Assembly: GCF_016920785.2 (NCBI RefSeq)
Contig: NW_024609836.1
Span: forward strand, 63,095,930 to 63,159,929
Direction: 5' to 3'
DNA from: Ixodes scapularis
Lineage: Eukaryota > Arthropoda > Arachnida > Ixodida > Ixodidae
Length of the DNA stretch: 64,000 bases
In this document: positions 24,375 through 34,034 of the stretch, one piece after another
Layout of the letters: each line of letters starts with the position of its first letter
Position numbering within the stretch: the first letter of the stretch is position 1
Notes under the pieces: model-generated
What the model was told of the DNA's origin: nothing
The model's database searches: none
The model's input: only the letters and a program-made list of their open reading frames with translations
Made by a program: the position numbers and the translations under genes

Positions 24375-25036
24375 GAATGGTCGTTGAAATTCCAGAAGCT
24401 TCGGAAATCTCCTTTTTTGTACGTTTTAGCCGTTTTAGTGGATATTTTAAATATCTTCCTTACGAATACCGTGTTCAAGAATGACAATCGATGACTGAGA
24501 GCTGGGAGACGCTGCGTCTTGGCAACGCCCGTAAGTTCAGAACCGCCCATGCACGACTCGTGCAAATGCCGGTTAGCAACTTTCTTTCGTTTCTGCGAAG
24601 TGGGTTGCTGTTTCAAACTTTGTCGTGTACCGTGTGCTTGCTAAGCTATGCTTGATTCTAACTATGCTTCTGCCGTGTGTTATTTCGTTATCTGAAAAGG
24701 GCGTATCTTCTCCAAAGCCTGTGGCTCGCTCCGCAGTGTGAGAAAGATTACCGCGCGGCGGAACCTTGAGCATGTTCTTTGCGCCGTTGTGCGGCGCTCG
24801 TCCGACGACGCTAGTGCGGAGCGTTCAAGTGCCGTCTGATGGCAGTTCAAGCATTCAGTCGCCGTCCCAAAGTGTTAATCACAGGTCATGCTAGTTCTGA
24901 CATCTTGTCCTAACAGCCGCTCGCCACCGATTTGTTTCATAAAGCCGGAGCGAGAAAAACGTTAGAAGAGCGAGCATGCAGCATGATTTTTTGCATATGC
25001 TAATGCCTGTGCGTAGAGACGCGCGGTCGCTTCGTC

Positions 25037-25141
25037 ATTATTCCGAGGGTAAAAGCGCTAAAAACAACGGACAAACAACGCCGTGTGTTGTTTGTTTCTT
25101 TTACTTGTCCGTTGTTTTTAGAGGTTTCACCCTCGGAAATT
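25037..25141. repeat. Hairpin of about 100 bp
   Basis: Left arm 'ccgagggtaaaagcgctaaa' plus 'aacaacggacaa', right arm the imperfect complement ending 'ttcaccctcgga'. The loop contains a second small inverted pair (acaaacaac / gttgtttgt). It is likely a small foldback MITE. Confidence 0.65.
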
Positions 25142-25308
25142 AGGTCTCTTCGCGTTTACCGAACCGGCACACTTTTTAAGTTTACGATTGTGTGATGCAA
25201 AAAATAAAAGGAGTTTAGATGTCACGTTTTTTAGTAGTGGCGAAAGCCCTTACAAAAATCAGAGCAGCTAGAAAAAACAAAAACATGAAAAAAGGCGGAA
25301 AAAATTAA

Positions 25309-26205
25309 AGGGGCTCTCCGGAGCTTTCTGTGATCGTCTGTTTATATTGTTATATTGCATAGCAGGTGCAAGTTAATATGTATACAAAGTTTTAGATTAC
25401 AAAACCGTTATTAAGCAGGTGGCAGAAGAAATATATCGGGACTATTTTCTCTTGGAAGACGATCCCCCATTCCCTGCCCATCGCTAAAACTTGACCAATG
25501 GAAATGCTGCATCTCGCGGTGAATGCGAACGTTATTATTGCAACACTTTTTAAGCTTGTTGTAAATTAGAGTTTGAGAAAAACGTAAACTGATTGTGGTG
25601 CGGGAAACATAGTCCGCAATTATCGCTCCAATACCAGCGAACTATGTTTTCTCCCCGCAAGCTTGTTGCTAGTGGGCGATGCGTCGGCGCGTCGGCTCGT
25701 CTGCTTCCCGGGGCGTCTGCAGGCGTGCGTTTGCGGGACACATGTTACTCCTTTCCGTGGATCCCGACTCCGAAGCCAGCTTTGCGATCCTTCCACGTCA
25801 ACGAGTCAAACTTTTACTTGTCATCTGTGGAATGCGACTGCGTATTGCAGTAGCAGCGCGACGGTGCGGTGCGACGAACGACGACTACCGAGCACAAAGT
25901 CCGGGCCCCTTGACGACGGTCCGCGCGTGTTCAAGAGATTCCTCCGCGGGTCGGCGGTCGGCCGCGTTGGTGACGCGCAGTGACGCCGGAATCCTTCGCT
26001 TGCTATTGGCTGACGCGTAAAGAGATGCCCCTCCCGTTTTCCGAACTCATCTCAGAAAGGGGGGCGTGCCGTGGACTTTGATAGCAATTTTAGTAGAGAA
26101 ATCCGCCGCGCATGACCGTAATTTTATGATTTTTAGGATCCTTAGGGCCTGTAGATTGAGTTACCGCCATAAATAGATCATCGCATAACGATCCGGAGGG
26201 CCCCT
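25309..26205. mobile_element. TTAA-flanked element, 897 bp, AGGGGCYCTCCGGA ends
   Basis: TTAA at 25,305-25,308 and 26,206-26,209 flanks inverted ends AGGGGCTCTCCGGA and, on the complement, AGGGGCCCTCCGGA. A four-base TTAA target is typical of piggyBac and Kolobok families; the AGGGG start resembles Kolobok-type MITEs. The GC-rich inner ORFs (25,593-26,020) overlap in three frames with no motif. Confidence 0.85.
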
Positions 26206-26209
26206 TTAA

Positions 26210-29085
26210 CTAATGTCAAACCTAAATATTTGATGGAGTTCAAAGACTGCCACCGTACCAACTCGCCCGGTTATTCTTTCTGTCAAAGAATAATAGCCAA
26301 TAGTAATAAACAAATAAATGCCAACTATTAATTGGTTACAAAGACGTAATTGGTGGAGTGTAGCCCTACGCTACTCTACTCTTTTGGTGATATCAGGTAA
26401 TGTGTAAATGTATAGGGCAGTTCATAGCAACCATTTATGTCCGACCCATTATATTGAGTTTTTTCTTTATATAAAAGTTATATGAAAAAAAGTGCTCTTC
26501 CTAAATTATGCCGCACCACTGAATGTACAATAGCGTGTAACGTTTATGTATGTTCTCAGCGAAAGAAAAGGATGCATTAAAAAAAGGCCAATCATTTTGT
26601 TTCCTCTCTGTTAGAGCCTCTTTCACGTACACGCAAAATGTGGGTGTCTACGTCTAAAAGAGTGGAATTGACATTTCCTGCAGGGCTGGAAGGCCTGACT
26701 CAGTTTGGCTAGCAGCTTGAAACCTATGGGAACCTGGGGAACTGAACCACAAGAGTGAGAGTGACACCCGCCTTGCACTTCCTGAGCGATGGCACCATGA
26801 GGAAGGGGGAGCTGCCCTAAAGTGAATGCAATAGCAGATGGGTCGTTCCAGTGAACCCCTATACAGATGATACCAAGCAGAAAATTATTAATAAATGTGT
26901 TATTAAAAACATGGAATGTGAATGGCACGGACAAGAAGGAGGAGATCAACACAGCGCTGTGTTGTGTTCAGATCCTCTGTTCCCATATTCTTTTTGATTT
27001 CTTTTCAATAATTGGCTACTAACTAGTCCAATCATCACCACTAGTCAATAAAAGTATGCTGCTATTTATTACTATGCATTAACACTGTGCTTGCAGTTGA
27101 ATCGTACAGTCATTTATTAATGGTCAAAAACAAAAAGGAGGGTGCAAGCTAGCTAAACAGGCTAAACACATAATTTATTAAAGACGGGTTCTCTGAAGGA
27201 TGACACAAACGCAGAGAAGTATCAAACACAGCTGAGTATTAATGAAGTCAGTTTTTACAATTCCTCTTCTGCTTGCCACCACTTTACAAAGGGAATTCCT
27301 TCCTGGGCCTTACAACGTTTTACTGTTCACAACCCCTGACATACCCAAGGACAGTAAACATAAAAAAGCAACCTACTAACATTTGGGTAAATGTGGTTGA
27401 ACAAACAACAGGGAATGCCTTGAGCTTTCAGCCTAGGAAATAAAAAATTGCACAACATCAAGATTAAAAAAAAACAGACGGACGCATCACACCTGTTTCT
27501 AACAAAAATATAGGCCAAGAAGCTTCTTCCACTCAATGGCAAAACACAGGGAAGGCACTAATATATTTCTAGGTTTCATCATTGTTAGTGATTCTTTCAA
27601 TATACCCTTGTGGTCACTCTCTTTAGTCAAAATTGTTTCATCATCATCATTCATTAAATCATCATCACAGTTGTGTTCTTTAAAGGGGTACGGAAACAAA
27701 AATCGAAATATTCAAGTTTCGTTTGGAAGGGAATCAAGTATGAGGGATAATAGCCGTAAATGATAATCGCACGTTTGTATTTTTAACGGCTGGCTATATT
27801 TTGCGTTCCAGACGTTGCACTCCAGCAAGCGCTCGAAGAGAAGCGAACGGAGAGCGCGATGCGTCAGGGGATATCCGGCGCAAACAAAAGCAGAAAGAAA
27901 CGATTCCCCGCGTTCGTGGAGTAGCAAGGCAGGCGTGGTTATCAGCTTTGCCCTTGGTGGCGCTGGCAGCGTTGTGGTGGTGTCAATAGCGTCAGCGCGT
28001 TACAACCGATCCGTTCAAAGTACCCGTGGCGTGACGTGCGTGTGGCTGGCCCACGTGGGCTGGCCCAAGGAGCACGTAGCTTCCACAACACTGTCAGCTT
28101 AGGGCTCAACGGGATGGGGAAAGCAACTTTTGTTCGAGTTTTAAGCGACGGGCTAATCTTCTAGGGGGAGAATGGCTGTTTCCGGTTGCACGAACGAGGG
28201 TCCGAGAATGAGGGGAGTCCTTCCTTTCCGTCTTCTTGGACCGTTTGGTACAATGCGCGACTTGTGAGTTGAGCCAGATGCGCGTAGAAGACAAGTGATA
28301 AGCGAAGCGTGGGTTGCCTGCAATCCCCTGAGACAAACAAAACATGTCACTTGATCTCCAAACAGGAAAGCTTTACATGCTTCGTTTGTGGTAGACCATG
28401 ATGTTCACAATGGTTCAGCTGTGCAGTGCGACGCTTGGGGCCACTGCTTGCTCACTTAGAGCTCGAGAAAGGGGGGTGCCGTAGCACTTCCCAGTTGCCC
28501 ACGGGGTTATGATGTGGCCTGCAAGGAGCTCTTTTGTATTACTTCATGAAGTGAGTTGTGTTTAGTGTGACTCATTATTTCTTTATCACATGCCTCGTAT
28601 GTGGTGATGTGGCAATCCCTCTAAGTGAAAAAAGTGTAAATGTGTTCAGTAAACATGATAAGCTGTAAATCATGTAATAATAATCTAAGAATATGCAATA
28701 CCATATATGATTTTTGTACAATTTACAAGTTCTGTTATGTGTATTGGACACATCCCAATGAAATGTTCACTGGGGTCTATACTTCATTTCACCCTTCGTC
28801 CGAGCGCGGCGGACGCTACCAGCCAATCCAGCGTCGGGAGAGCGTCATGTGACCTCGTACTCCACATAACCAAAACGTCGCATGATACTCTCCCGGCGAC
28901 AGATTGGCTGGGGTGGCCCAGCATCCACTGGGCCACCCCAGCAGGTGCCCATTTCATGCCAAGCACCCTTTACCAAGTGTGTTCGCAAGCACCCTTTATG
29001 AAGGGTGCTTGCCTGAACGCCATAAGGGTGTTAGCCCACGGACAAACTGATTCACACCCTTAACTGTGTAAAAACTTTTACTGTG
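26210..29085. other. Right part of the 7.4-kb element, non-coding
   Basis: It contains no recognisable gene. It holds a single TTAA-AGGGG transposon end at about 27,683 without a partner, a compound hairpin at 28,816-28,943 and the subterminal 'aagggtgt' repeats close to the right end. The 109-codon ORF at 26,623-26,952 (minus) has no family motif. Confidence 0.5.
28816..28943. repeat. Compound hairpin
   Basis: An outer imperfect pair, CCAGCCAATCCAGCGTCGGG against its complement near 28,890-28,912, encloses 'gagagcgtcatgtgac'. It is followed directly by a perfect 14-bp pair CTGGGGTGGCCCAG / CTGGGCCACCCCAG around a 6-base loop (28,910-28,943). Confidence 0.7.
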
Positions 29086-29156
29086 TACTCAAGGCTTCTC
29101 TTTCCCATTAGTGCCAGTAAGCTTGTGTAAACTGAAAAATATTGTAACTGAAGAGT

Positions 29157-29287
29157 AGAGAGTTTTAGTAGATCGCTCCCATGACTCCGATAACGATACC
29201 CGATACTCCGCCACCGCCTCCCTTGCGCATGCATAGTATCGTTATCGGGGCTATCGGAGGTATCGGAACGATCTACTAAAACTCTCC
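29157..29287. mobile_element. Foldback MITE, about 130 bp
   Basis: Nearly the whole segment is an inverted repeat: GAGAGTTTTAGTAGATCG at the left and its complement at the right, with inner arms containing CGATAACGATA. A 35-base GC-rich loop separates them. Confidence 0.75.
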
Positions 29288-29635
29288 ATTGTTGCACTGT
29301 CCCTTCACCTAAAGTTACTTCTTTTTTTTTCTTTTTTTTTTACTGCTGCACTACCGGGGGATCTTAATGGTGGGACAACATACCATCCCTGAACCCACGA
29401 CGACTGGAATGGTGGTCGCAACCAGCGTCGTAAGACTTAGTACTCAAAAAGGTCCAATAAATATTGAGCAGACTTGCAGCAGCTTCGCGTGTCATTACTA
29501 TGTAAAAGTTTCTGGGGTTGAGTTCTCAAACTTGACCTCCCGAAACTCTTGACAGTCTTCTGAGGAACACCCAAATTTTCTGGCAGTCTGTGATAAATTA
29601 TGTATTAAGTGTATAACTACAGCCACTTTTGGCCA

Positions 29636-29880
29636 GTGACTGCCCGGAAGTCAATGGCTAGTGGCTGGCCAAACGTGAATGGCCAGTGGCTGGCCGAAAG
29701 TGACTGGCTAAAGCTGAATGGCCATTCTCTGGCCTAAAGTAAATGGCCAGCCACTGGACAAAGGTGAATGGCCAGTCACTGGCCTAAAGTTAATAGCCAG
29801 TCGCTGGCCTAAAGTGAATGGCCAGTCACTGGCCTAAAGTGAATGGCCAGCGACTGGCATAAAGTGAATGGCAAGTCACC
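29636..29880. repeat. About 30-bp GGCCAGT minisatellite
   Basis: Roughly eight imperfect copies of 'gtgaatggccagtcactgg' with 'cctaaa' between. It mirrors the GGCCA-rich array at 20,262-20,775 on the other side of the composite insertion. Confidence 0.85.
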
Positions 29881-29985
29881 AGACGAGGACGAAAACACTG
29901 CTATTGCCGAGCACTTTGGCCAAGCTTGGGCCATCGAAAATCTGGTTGGCCATAGTACACTTGCCAGCGATGGCCCATTCACAAC

Positions 29986-30333
29986 GTGCTGCTTGGGCAG
30001 CTGGTGCAGGAGTTCCTCCGTGTGAGATAGAGGAAGGCCATCGACAATGATGGCTTTGTTGGCTTCACGTAAGTCCACACACAGGCGGATTTGGCCGTCT
30101 TGCTTGGGAATGACAACAATTGGTGAAATCCATTCGGAAGCGTCCACGCTTTCAATGATGCCGCATTGCTCGAGACGCCGTAGTTCTGCCGACACTTGCT
30201 CTCGAAGAGCTAATGGAGGTCGGCGCAATTTCGCTGCGACGGGAGGCACGTCAGGCTTGCGCTTGACATGGTGTGCAACCCCTTTTACAAGTCCAACTTC
30301 ATCCGCGAACAGATGGCCGAATTCTGCACGTAA
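29986..30333 (-). pseudogene. RT (N-terminal part) of gypsy-like element 2
   Basis: The translation shows the start of a gypsy RT: QVSAELRRLEQCGIIESVD, WISPIVVIPKQDGQIRLC and VDLREANKAI, ending at HTEELLHQLPKQH where the composite insertion begins. The rest of RT resumes at 20,189. The linker between protease and RT lies at 30,250-30,333. Confidence 0.9.
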
Positions 30334-31002
30334 TTATATCGGCAGACGCGCGAAAGTGGTACTTGTCTGTACAGACGTATGCAGGCATTGTAGGGTAGAC
30401 CCCTGAATGCACAAGTCCAGGTTTCGAATTGCGTCCAGTCCGAGCCCTGCAGTTCCTTGTCGGACAACGTAGAAAAGCACGCATGTGGACCTCTCCTGAT
30501 ACAGGACGTTCGTGAGGAAACAACCCTTCACTGAAATCTCGCTGCTAGAATAGTCGAGTAGGGTTACAGACGGCGCGGTCAACGGCATAGTCTTTTGGTA
30601 GTGCATCATGTAGATATCTTCCGTGATAATAGATACCGACGACCCTGTATCTACTAAAAACTGAACTTCCACGCCTTCGACTTGAACTTTGACGTAAAGG
30701 CCGCGGTGCGCGTCGCTCGTCGCTACGTGTAGGAGCGTCGTGGGCGTCTCTGCCTGATCTCGAACTAGCTTGACGCTCTGTTCGTCTTTCGTGCTCCGGC
30801 ACAGTACTTGAAAATTGTCTACTTTTTTGCACTTCGAACAGCGTTTATCTCTGGACTTGCAACTCGTAGAATTGGCCACATGCTGAGCAGACCCGCAGCG
30901 ATAGCATCGACGCTCCCTCGCGTCCCGCGCCGGAGCAGGGCGTGACGCAGCAAAGTCCTGTGTATGCGCCGCGTTCATACTCGATTTCCGTATCTGCTTC
31001 AC
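30334..31002 (-). pseudogene. Nucleocapsid and protease region of gypsy-like element 2
   Basis: A 222-codon frame. Near its start are two zinc knuckle-like motifs (CYRCGSAQHVANSTSC and CSKCKK...NFQVLC); the second has Asn-Phe where Gly-His is usual, losing a metal ligand. The retroviral-type aspartic protease follows with the active site FLVDTGSSVSII. Gag nucleocapsid packages RNA and the protease processes the polyprotein. The frame is separated by a stop/frameshift from gag upstream. Confidence 0.9.
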
Positions 31003-31023
31003 TCTCTCCGAAGCTGAAAATTC

Positions 31024-31667
31024 TTACAAACTTTTTAGCGTTTCTTCGTAGTGGCTCGCTATCGGAATTGCCCTTTCCAAGGTCAGTCCTGCGCCTTCGA
31101 ACAACAAACGTTCACGTAGCTTGTCCGACGCAACTCCTGAAACGAGCTGGTCTCGAACTGCAACTTCAGGTGAACCATCCCATTCGCACGTTCTTGCAAG
31201 TTCTCGTAAACAGGAAATGTAGGCTTCAGTAGACTCACCAGGGTTCTGCAGTCGTTTCTTGAACCGGTGACGCTCGACGAGGACGTTCGTCGCCGTTGAG
31301 AAAAGGCGCTCACATGTAGCCAGTGCGACTTGAAACGTATCGTCCGCGGATGGCAGTTTCCCAGCGGTGGGCGTCTCCTTGCTGCTGTCTCCAGATGCGG
31401 CGACCACAGTCTGTACAGGCAGTGCCGGTGTAGTTGAAGGAGCAGAGGCGTTGCTGAACTGGCGTTGCCCTTCCACACTGAGCGAATGCAGAAGGATGGC
31501 TTTACGTCTCCGCGGAGTAAAGTCACTTGCACCCGACGCTTCCAAGTATAGGTGAAAACGAGGCTCTTCCATTGATTACATGGAATAGGCGGCTGCCCGG
31601 GCGTTTGTAGAGACGTCAGAGGCGGCGTAAGGCCCACGAAACTCGTTGCTTTTCCTCGTCGCCACTT
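31024..31667 (-). pseudogene. gag of gypsy-like element 2
   Basis: The 182-codon frame 31,024-31,572 has the gag features of this group: LYLEASGASDF, KAILLHSLSVEGQRQF, FKKRLQNPGESTEAYISCLR and LRERLLFEGAGLTLERA. A preceding segment in another frame (31,576-31,667) carries the likely N-terminus, so a frameshift lies near 31,560. Neighbours are the primer-binding site and 5' LTR. Confidence 0.85.
31654..31664 (-). other. Primer-binding site, tRNA-Ser(GCU) type
   Basis: TGGCGACGAGG lies 3 bases inside the 5' LTR on the minus strand. It complements the CCA-tailed 3' end of tRNA-Ser(GCU), whose acceptor stem in animals ends ...CTCGTCG. Element 1 has the same site. Confidence 0.75.
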
Positions 31668-31879
31668 TGTAGTGTCGGCCAACGGAAGGCGGCCGAGCAA
31701 GCGACCCGAGCCAGCCGATAGTAAACACGCAGCAGTGGTATTCCGTGGTTTTCTGCCTGCTCGACTCAAACAGCACAATCTTTTCTTCGCATCATGACGT
31801 CAACGTTTCAGCAAAAAAAAAAAAAAAAAAAAAAGAGAAAACATTCAAGAATTGGCAAGGTTGCCGACGCGATACAACA
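31668..31879 (-). repeat. 5' LTR of gypsy-like element 2 (212 bp)
   Basis: It matches 17,493-17,706, with TG...CA ends, followed by the GTGCC duplication at 31,880-31,884. About ten substitutions against the other LTR plus a different A-run length suggest a moderately old insertion. Confidence 0.95.
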
Positions 31880-31892
31880 GTGCCCATGACTG

Positions 31893-34034
31893 ATTCACAG
31901 TTCATTTGTTTAGGGTGCCTTTATGAACGCCCTTTGTAACAACAACAGAAGACGTTCGTGCGTCAGTTTCCAGATATAAAAAAATGCCGTTTTATTTTCT
32001 TTTGTAAAGCGTTTATTTTGACGCTGAAGGCCCAATTAAGGCGCTACGTGTTTTATCGCCGCCTCGTTTGAGAGGAAAAACAACTCATGCGCCGTTTCGA
32101 TGTTGGAAAATTCGTCTGCTTACGGACCTTTCCATTTTTGTATATGTGTCTTTGTTGTTATTAATGTTTCTAATGCGTCTAAGGTAATTTAATTCAGCCA
32201 AACTATAGGCCTTTGAGGTGTTTCTGAGAGTCCGCTGCTAAACAGGAGCTATAGAGGTATTCCTGCTAGCTCCATTATAAGAGCTCACTGCTAGCTTGTA
32301 AAGAGCACCCCAGGCAGGTAGGACATCAGGAGGATCTTCCGTGCCGTAACTATGCATATTTTGTTTAATTGTTTTAACTTCCTGCTTCGATTATGCGTTT
32401 TGTTTTATTACAATCATAGAATATAAACGGCTTTTTTCATTAATCGTTCTCCGTTGCAACGCAGCTGACTACAAGATACGCTGCTATATGGTTCACTTGA
32501 ACTAAACGCTTTGCCTGAGTCGCAGTTCGTACTACGACTCAACCCTCAAGTGATACAACACATGTACTAAAGTTCCTGCTTTTTTATTAAATTCTAGTCC
32601 ATCTAAAAACACGTTCTGCATAGTGTGTGGACAAGAAGCGCTGCGTTCCGCATCAAAAATTACTATTGGAATGCGATGTTGCCGACGTCACTATGAGTCC
32701 CCATTGCTCTTTTGAGCTTTCGAATTGTTGATTCAATGTCTTCCTAGCAATGGCTTATTACTTTGTGGCCTGAGCGAAATTAATAAGGCTCATTACACCC
32801 CAACCGTTTGCGTTGACAATGTGATGTGCAGCAATTGAATTCGTGTGGACGCCACAAAGCGTACGCTAAAGCCTGATTTGCATGGTGAGGTTCTGTTCGC
32901 CATTTTCAGTCACGATGTCACTCGGGTTCCAAAAGGATGGACGGTAGCTGCGATGCTCTACGTCGATACTGGAAATCGCAAACAGAATCGAACCAAATGA
33001 ATCGGGCGTAAGAAGTCGGTGATGGCAACTGGTAACAATGACCAACATCTCCTTGTATCTACTGTTTACACAAAACTTACTTACGTGTTTGGAGCCGTGG
33101 AATAAAAACTATACGCGTCCAGAAGGCTAATTTATGCGTATTGTTTTTTATGACTCTCATGAAAAATAGTTCAGGACAACACTGCGATGTTTGTTGTTCT
33201 ATTGAAATTCTCATTTTGGTGCATGCACCAATGCTCTGATGCTCAAGAAAGTTGAGGGTATTAGAATGTAAGCATCCTTGTCCGGTTCGTATGAAATCTT
33301 GCGCACTACATGCATGTAAATGAGGCTACATGAGTAGCGCAGCGTAATGGGGAATTGATGTCCCGGCTGTTTTCTATTCATAACCTTCCGTTGCAATATT
33401 GAAGATGAAGTTGTAGTGATCTAGACTGCTCCTTTTGGCATTTTATCTGCATCTAGCGCCGCCCATTTCAGCTTGGCAACCTTAGAACCAAAGGAACGGA
33501 ATCTGACTATAACCACAAAAAACGCAGTCTGAGTTGTGACATTAAGCAATGCAAAACGTCACGCTTGCATTGCTTAATGTCACAACTCAGACGGCGTTTT
33601 TTGGTCTAAACATATGTTTCGGCATCGTCATTCGCTGATCTGCCTCCGTAAGTTGCGGTGGTTGGCTCTCCGAGTGTTGTGCGGGAAAGCAGACACACAA
33701 GCTTTTTTAAAAGTGTACGCTCACATGCGTTTGGCATATTTCTGTCACGTGCTAAATAAATTGAATTACCGAAAAAATGGCGTGTAATTTAAAGATTTTT
33801 ACCCCCGAACAGTGGTCTCACATATTGGCCCAAGCACGATCCGACTGTCATGTCGGACTAAGTCTTTTGGGCTGGGCCGAGCCCCCGCAGTTCTCTACAT
33901 ACCCTGGACTAGCCGACGAGAAGCTTTATCTAGCGGAAGGTGGGGGAGTTACCGGCAATTACAGTAACAATAAAGAAAAATAAATGTGTCAAAATTGACT
34001 TTCAAGCCCTGAAACGGAGAATAACCAACCGTAT
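31893..34034. repeat. Segmental duplication block S2, copy B, first part
   Basis: It aligns with 2,355-4,775 in copy A, without the MITE 2,669-2,935. It contains the better-paired hairpin at 33,517-33,602. No conserved ORF. It is broken at 34,034 by a 2-kb transposon and resumes at 36,058. Confidence 0.8.
33517..33602. repeat. Near-perfect hairpin in S2, copy B
   Basis: Arms of 37 bases (start aaaaaacgcagtctgagttg) pair with the complement at the right with one mismatch and leave a 10-base loop. Confidence 0.8.

Larger units (their letters stand above)
21702..29085. mobile_element. TA-flanked DNA transposon, 7.4 kb, CACAGTAAAAG ends
   Basis: The left end reads CACAGTAAAAGTTTTTACAC and the complement of the right end reads the same 20 bases. 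TA flanks it at 21,700-21,701 and 29,086-29,087. Subterminal 'acaccctt/aagggtgt' motifs repeat at both ends (21,720-21,780 and 28,968-29,065). I find no transposase in its 7.4 kb, which instead holds a microsatellite, a GC-rich tract, a hAT element (23,167-24,374), a TTAA element (25,309-26,205) and hairpins. A TA target fits Tc1/mariner or IS4EU-like groups; I cannot assign it further. Confidence 0.8.
20190..29985. mobile_element. Composite insertion inside the gypsy RT gene
   Basis: RT coding stops at both edges within a few codons, so about 9.8 kb was inserted. Both edges have GGCCA-rich minisatellites (20,262-20,775 and 29,636-29,880). Near both borders a related motif appears in inverted orientation, TTTCGAT(C)GGCC...TTGGCCA, suggesting terminal inverted repeats. 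Precise ends and the target duplication are unresolved because similar CAAGCAGCAC strings occur on each side. The core is filled by the TA-flanked element 21,702-29,085. Confidence 0.55.
17493..31879 (-). mobile_element. Ty3/gypsy-like LTR retrotransposon 2, interrupted
   Basis: The element is bounded by paired LTRs, a perfect GTGCC duplication, a polypurine tract and a primer-binding site (TGGCGACGAGG on the minus strand, 31,654-31,664) that complements the 3' end of tRNA-Ser(GCU). Gene order on the minus strand is gag, protease, RT, RNase H, integrase, the Ty3/gypsy order. The RT gene is split by about 9.7 kb of other repeats (roughly 20,200 to 29,985). Without that insertion it would be about 4.7 kb. 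Stops and frameshifts throughout make it dead. Confidence 0.95.
16015..31892. mobile_element. hAT-like element (TSD ATTCACAG) swollen by nested insertions
   Basis: ATTCACAG is present exactly at 16,007-16,014 and 31,893-31,900, and the empty site is intact in copy A near 2,355. Ends are imperfect inverted repeats: CGGTCTTGGACAGTAACCAG at the left and CAGTCATGGGCACGTTACCA on the complement of the right. Eight-base duplication with subterminal AGTAAC/GTAACTGTAAC repeats fits hAT (Tol2-like) non-autonomous elements. Without the nested gypsy element the hAT would be about 1.49 kb. It has no recognisable transposase; the 16,297-16,835 ORFs overlap on both strands and lack motifs. Confidence 0.85.
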
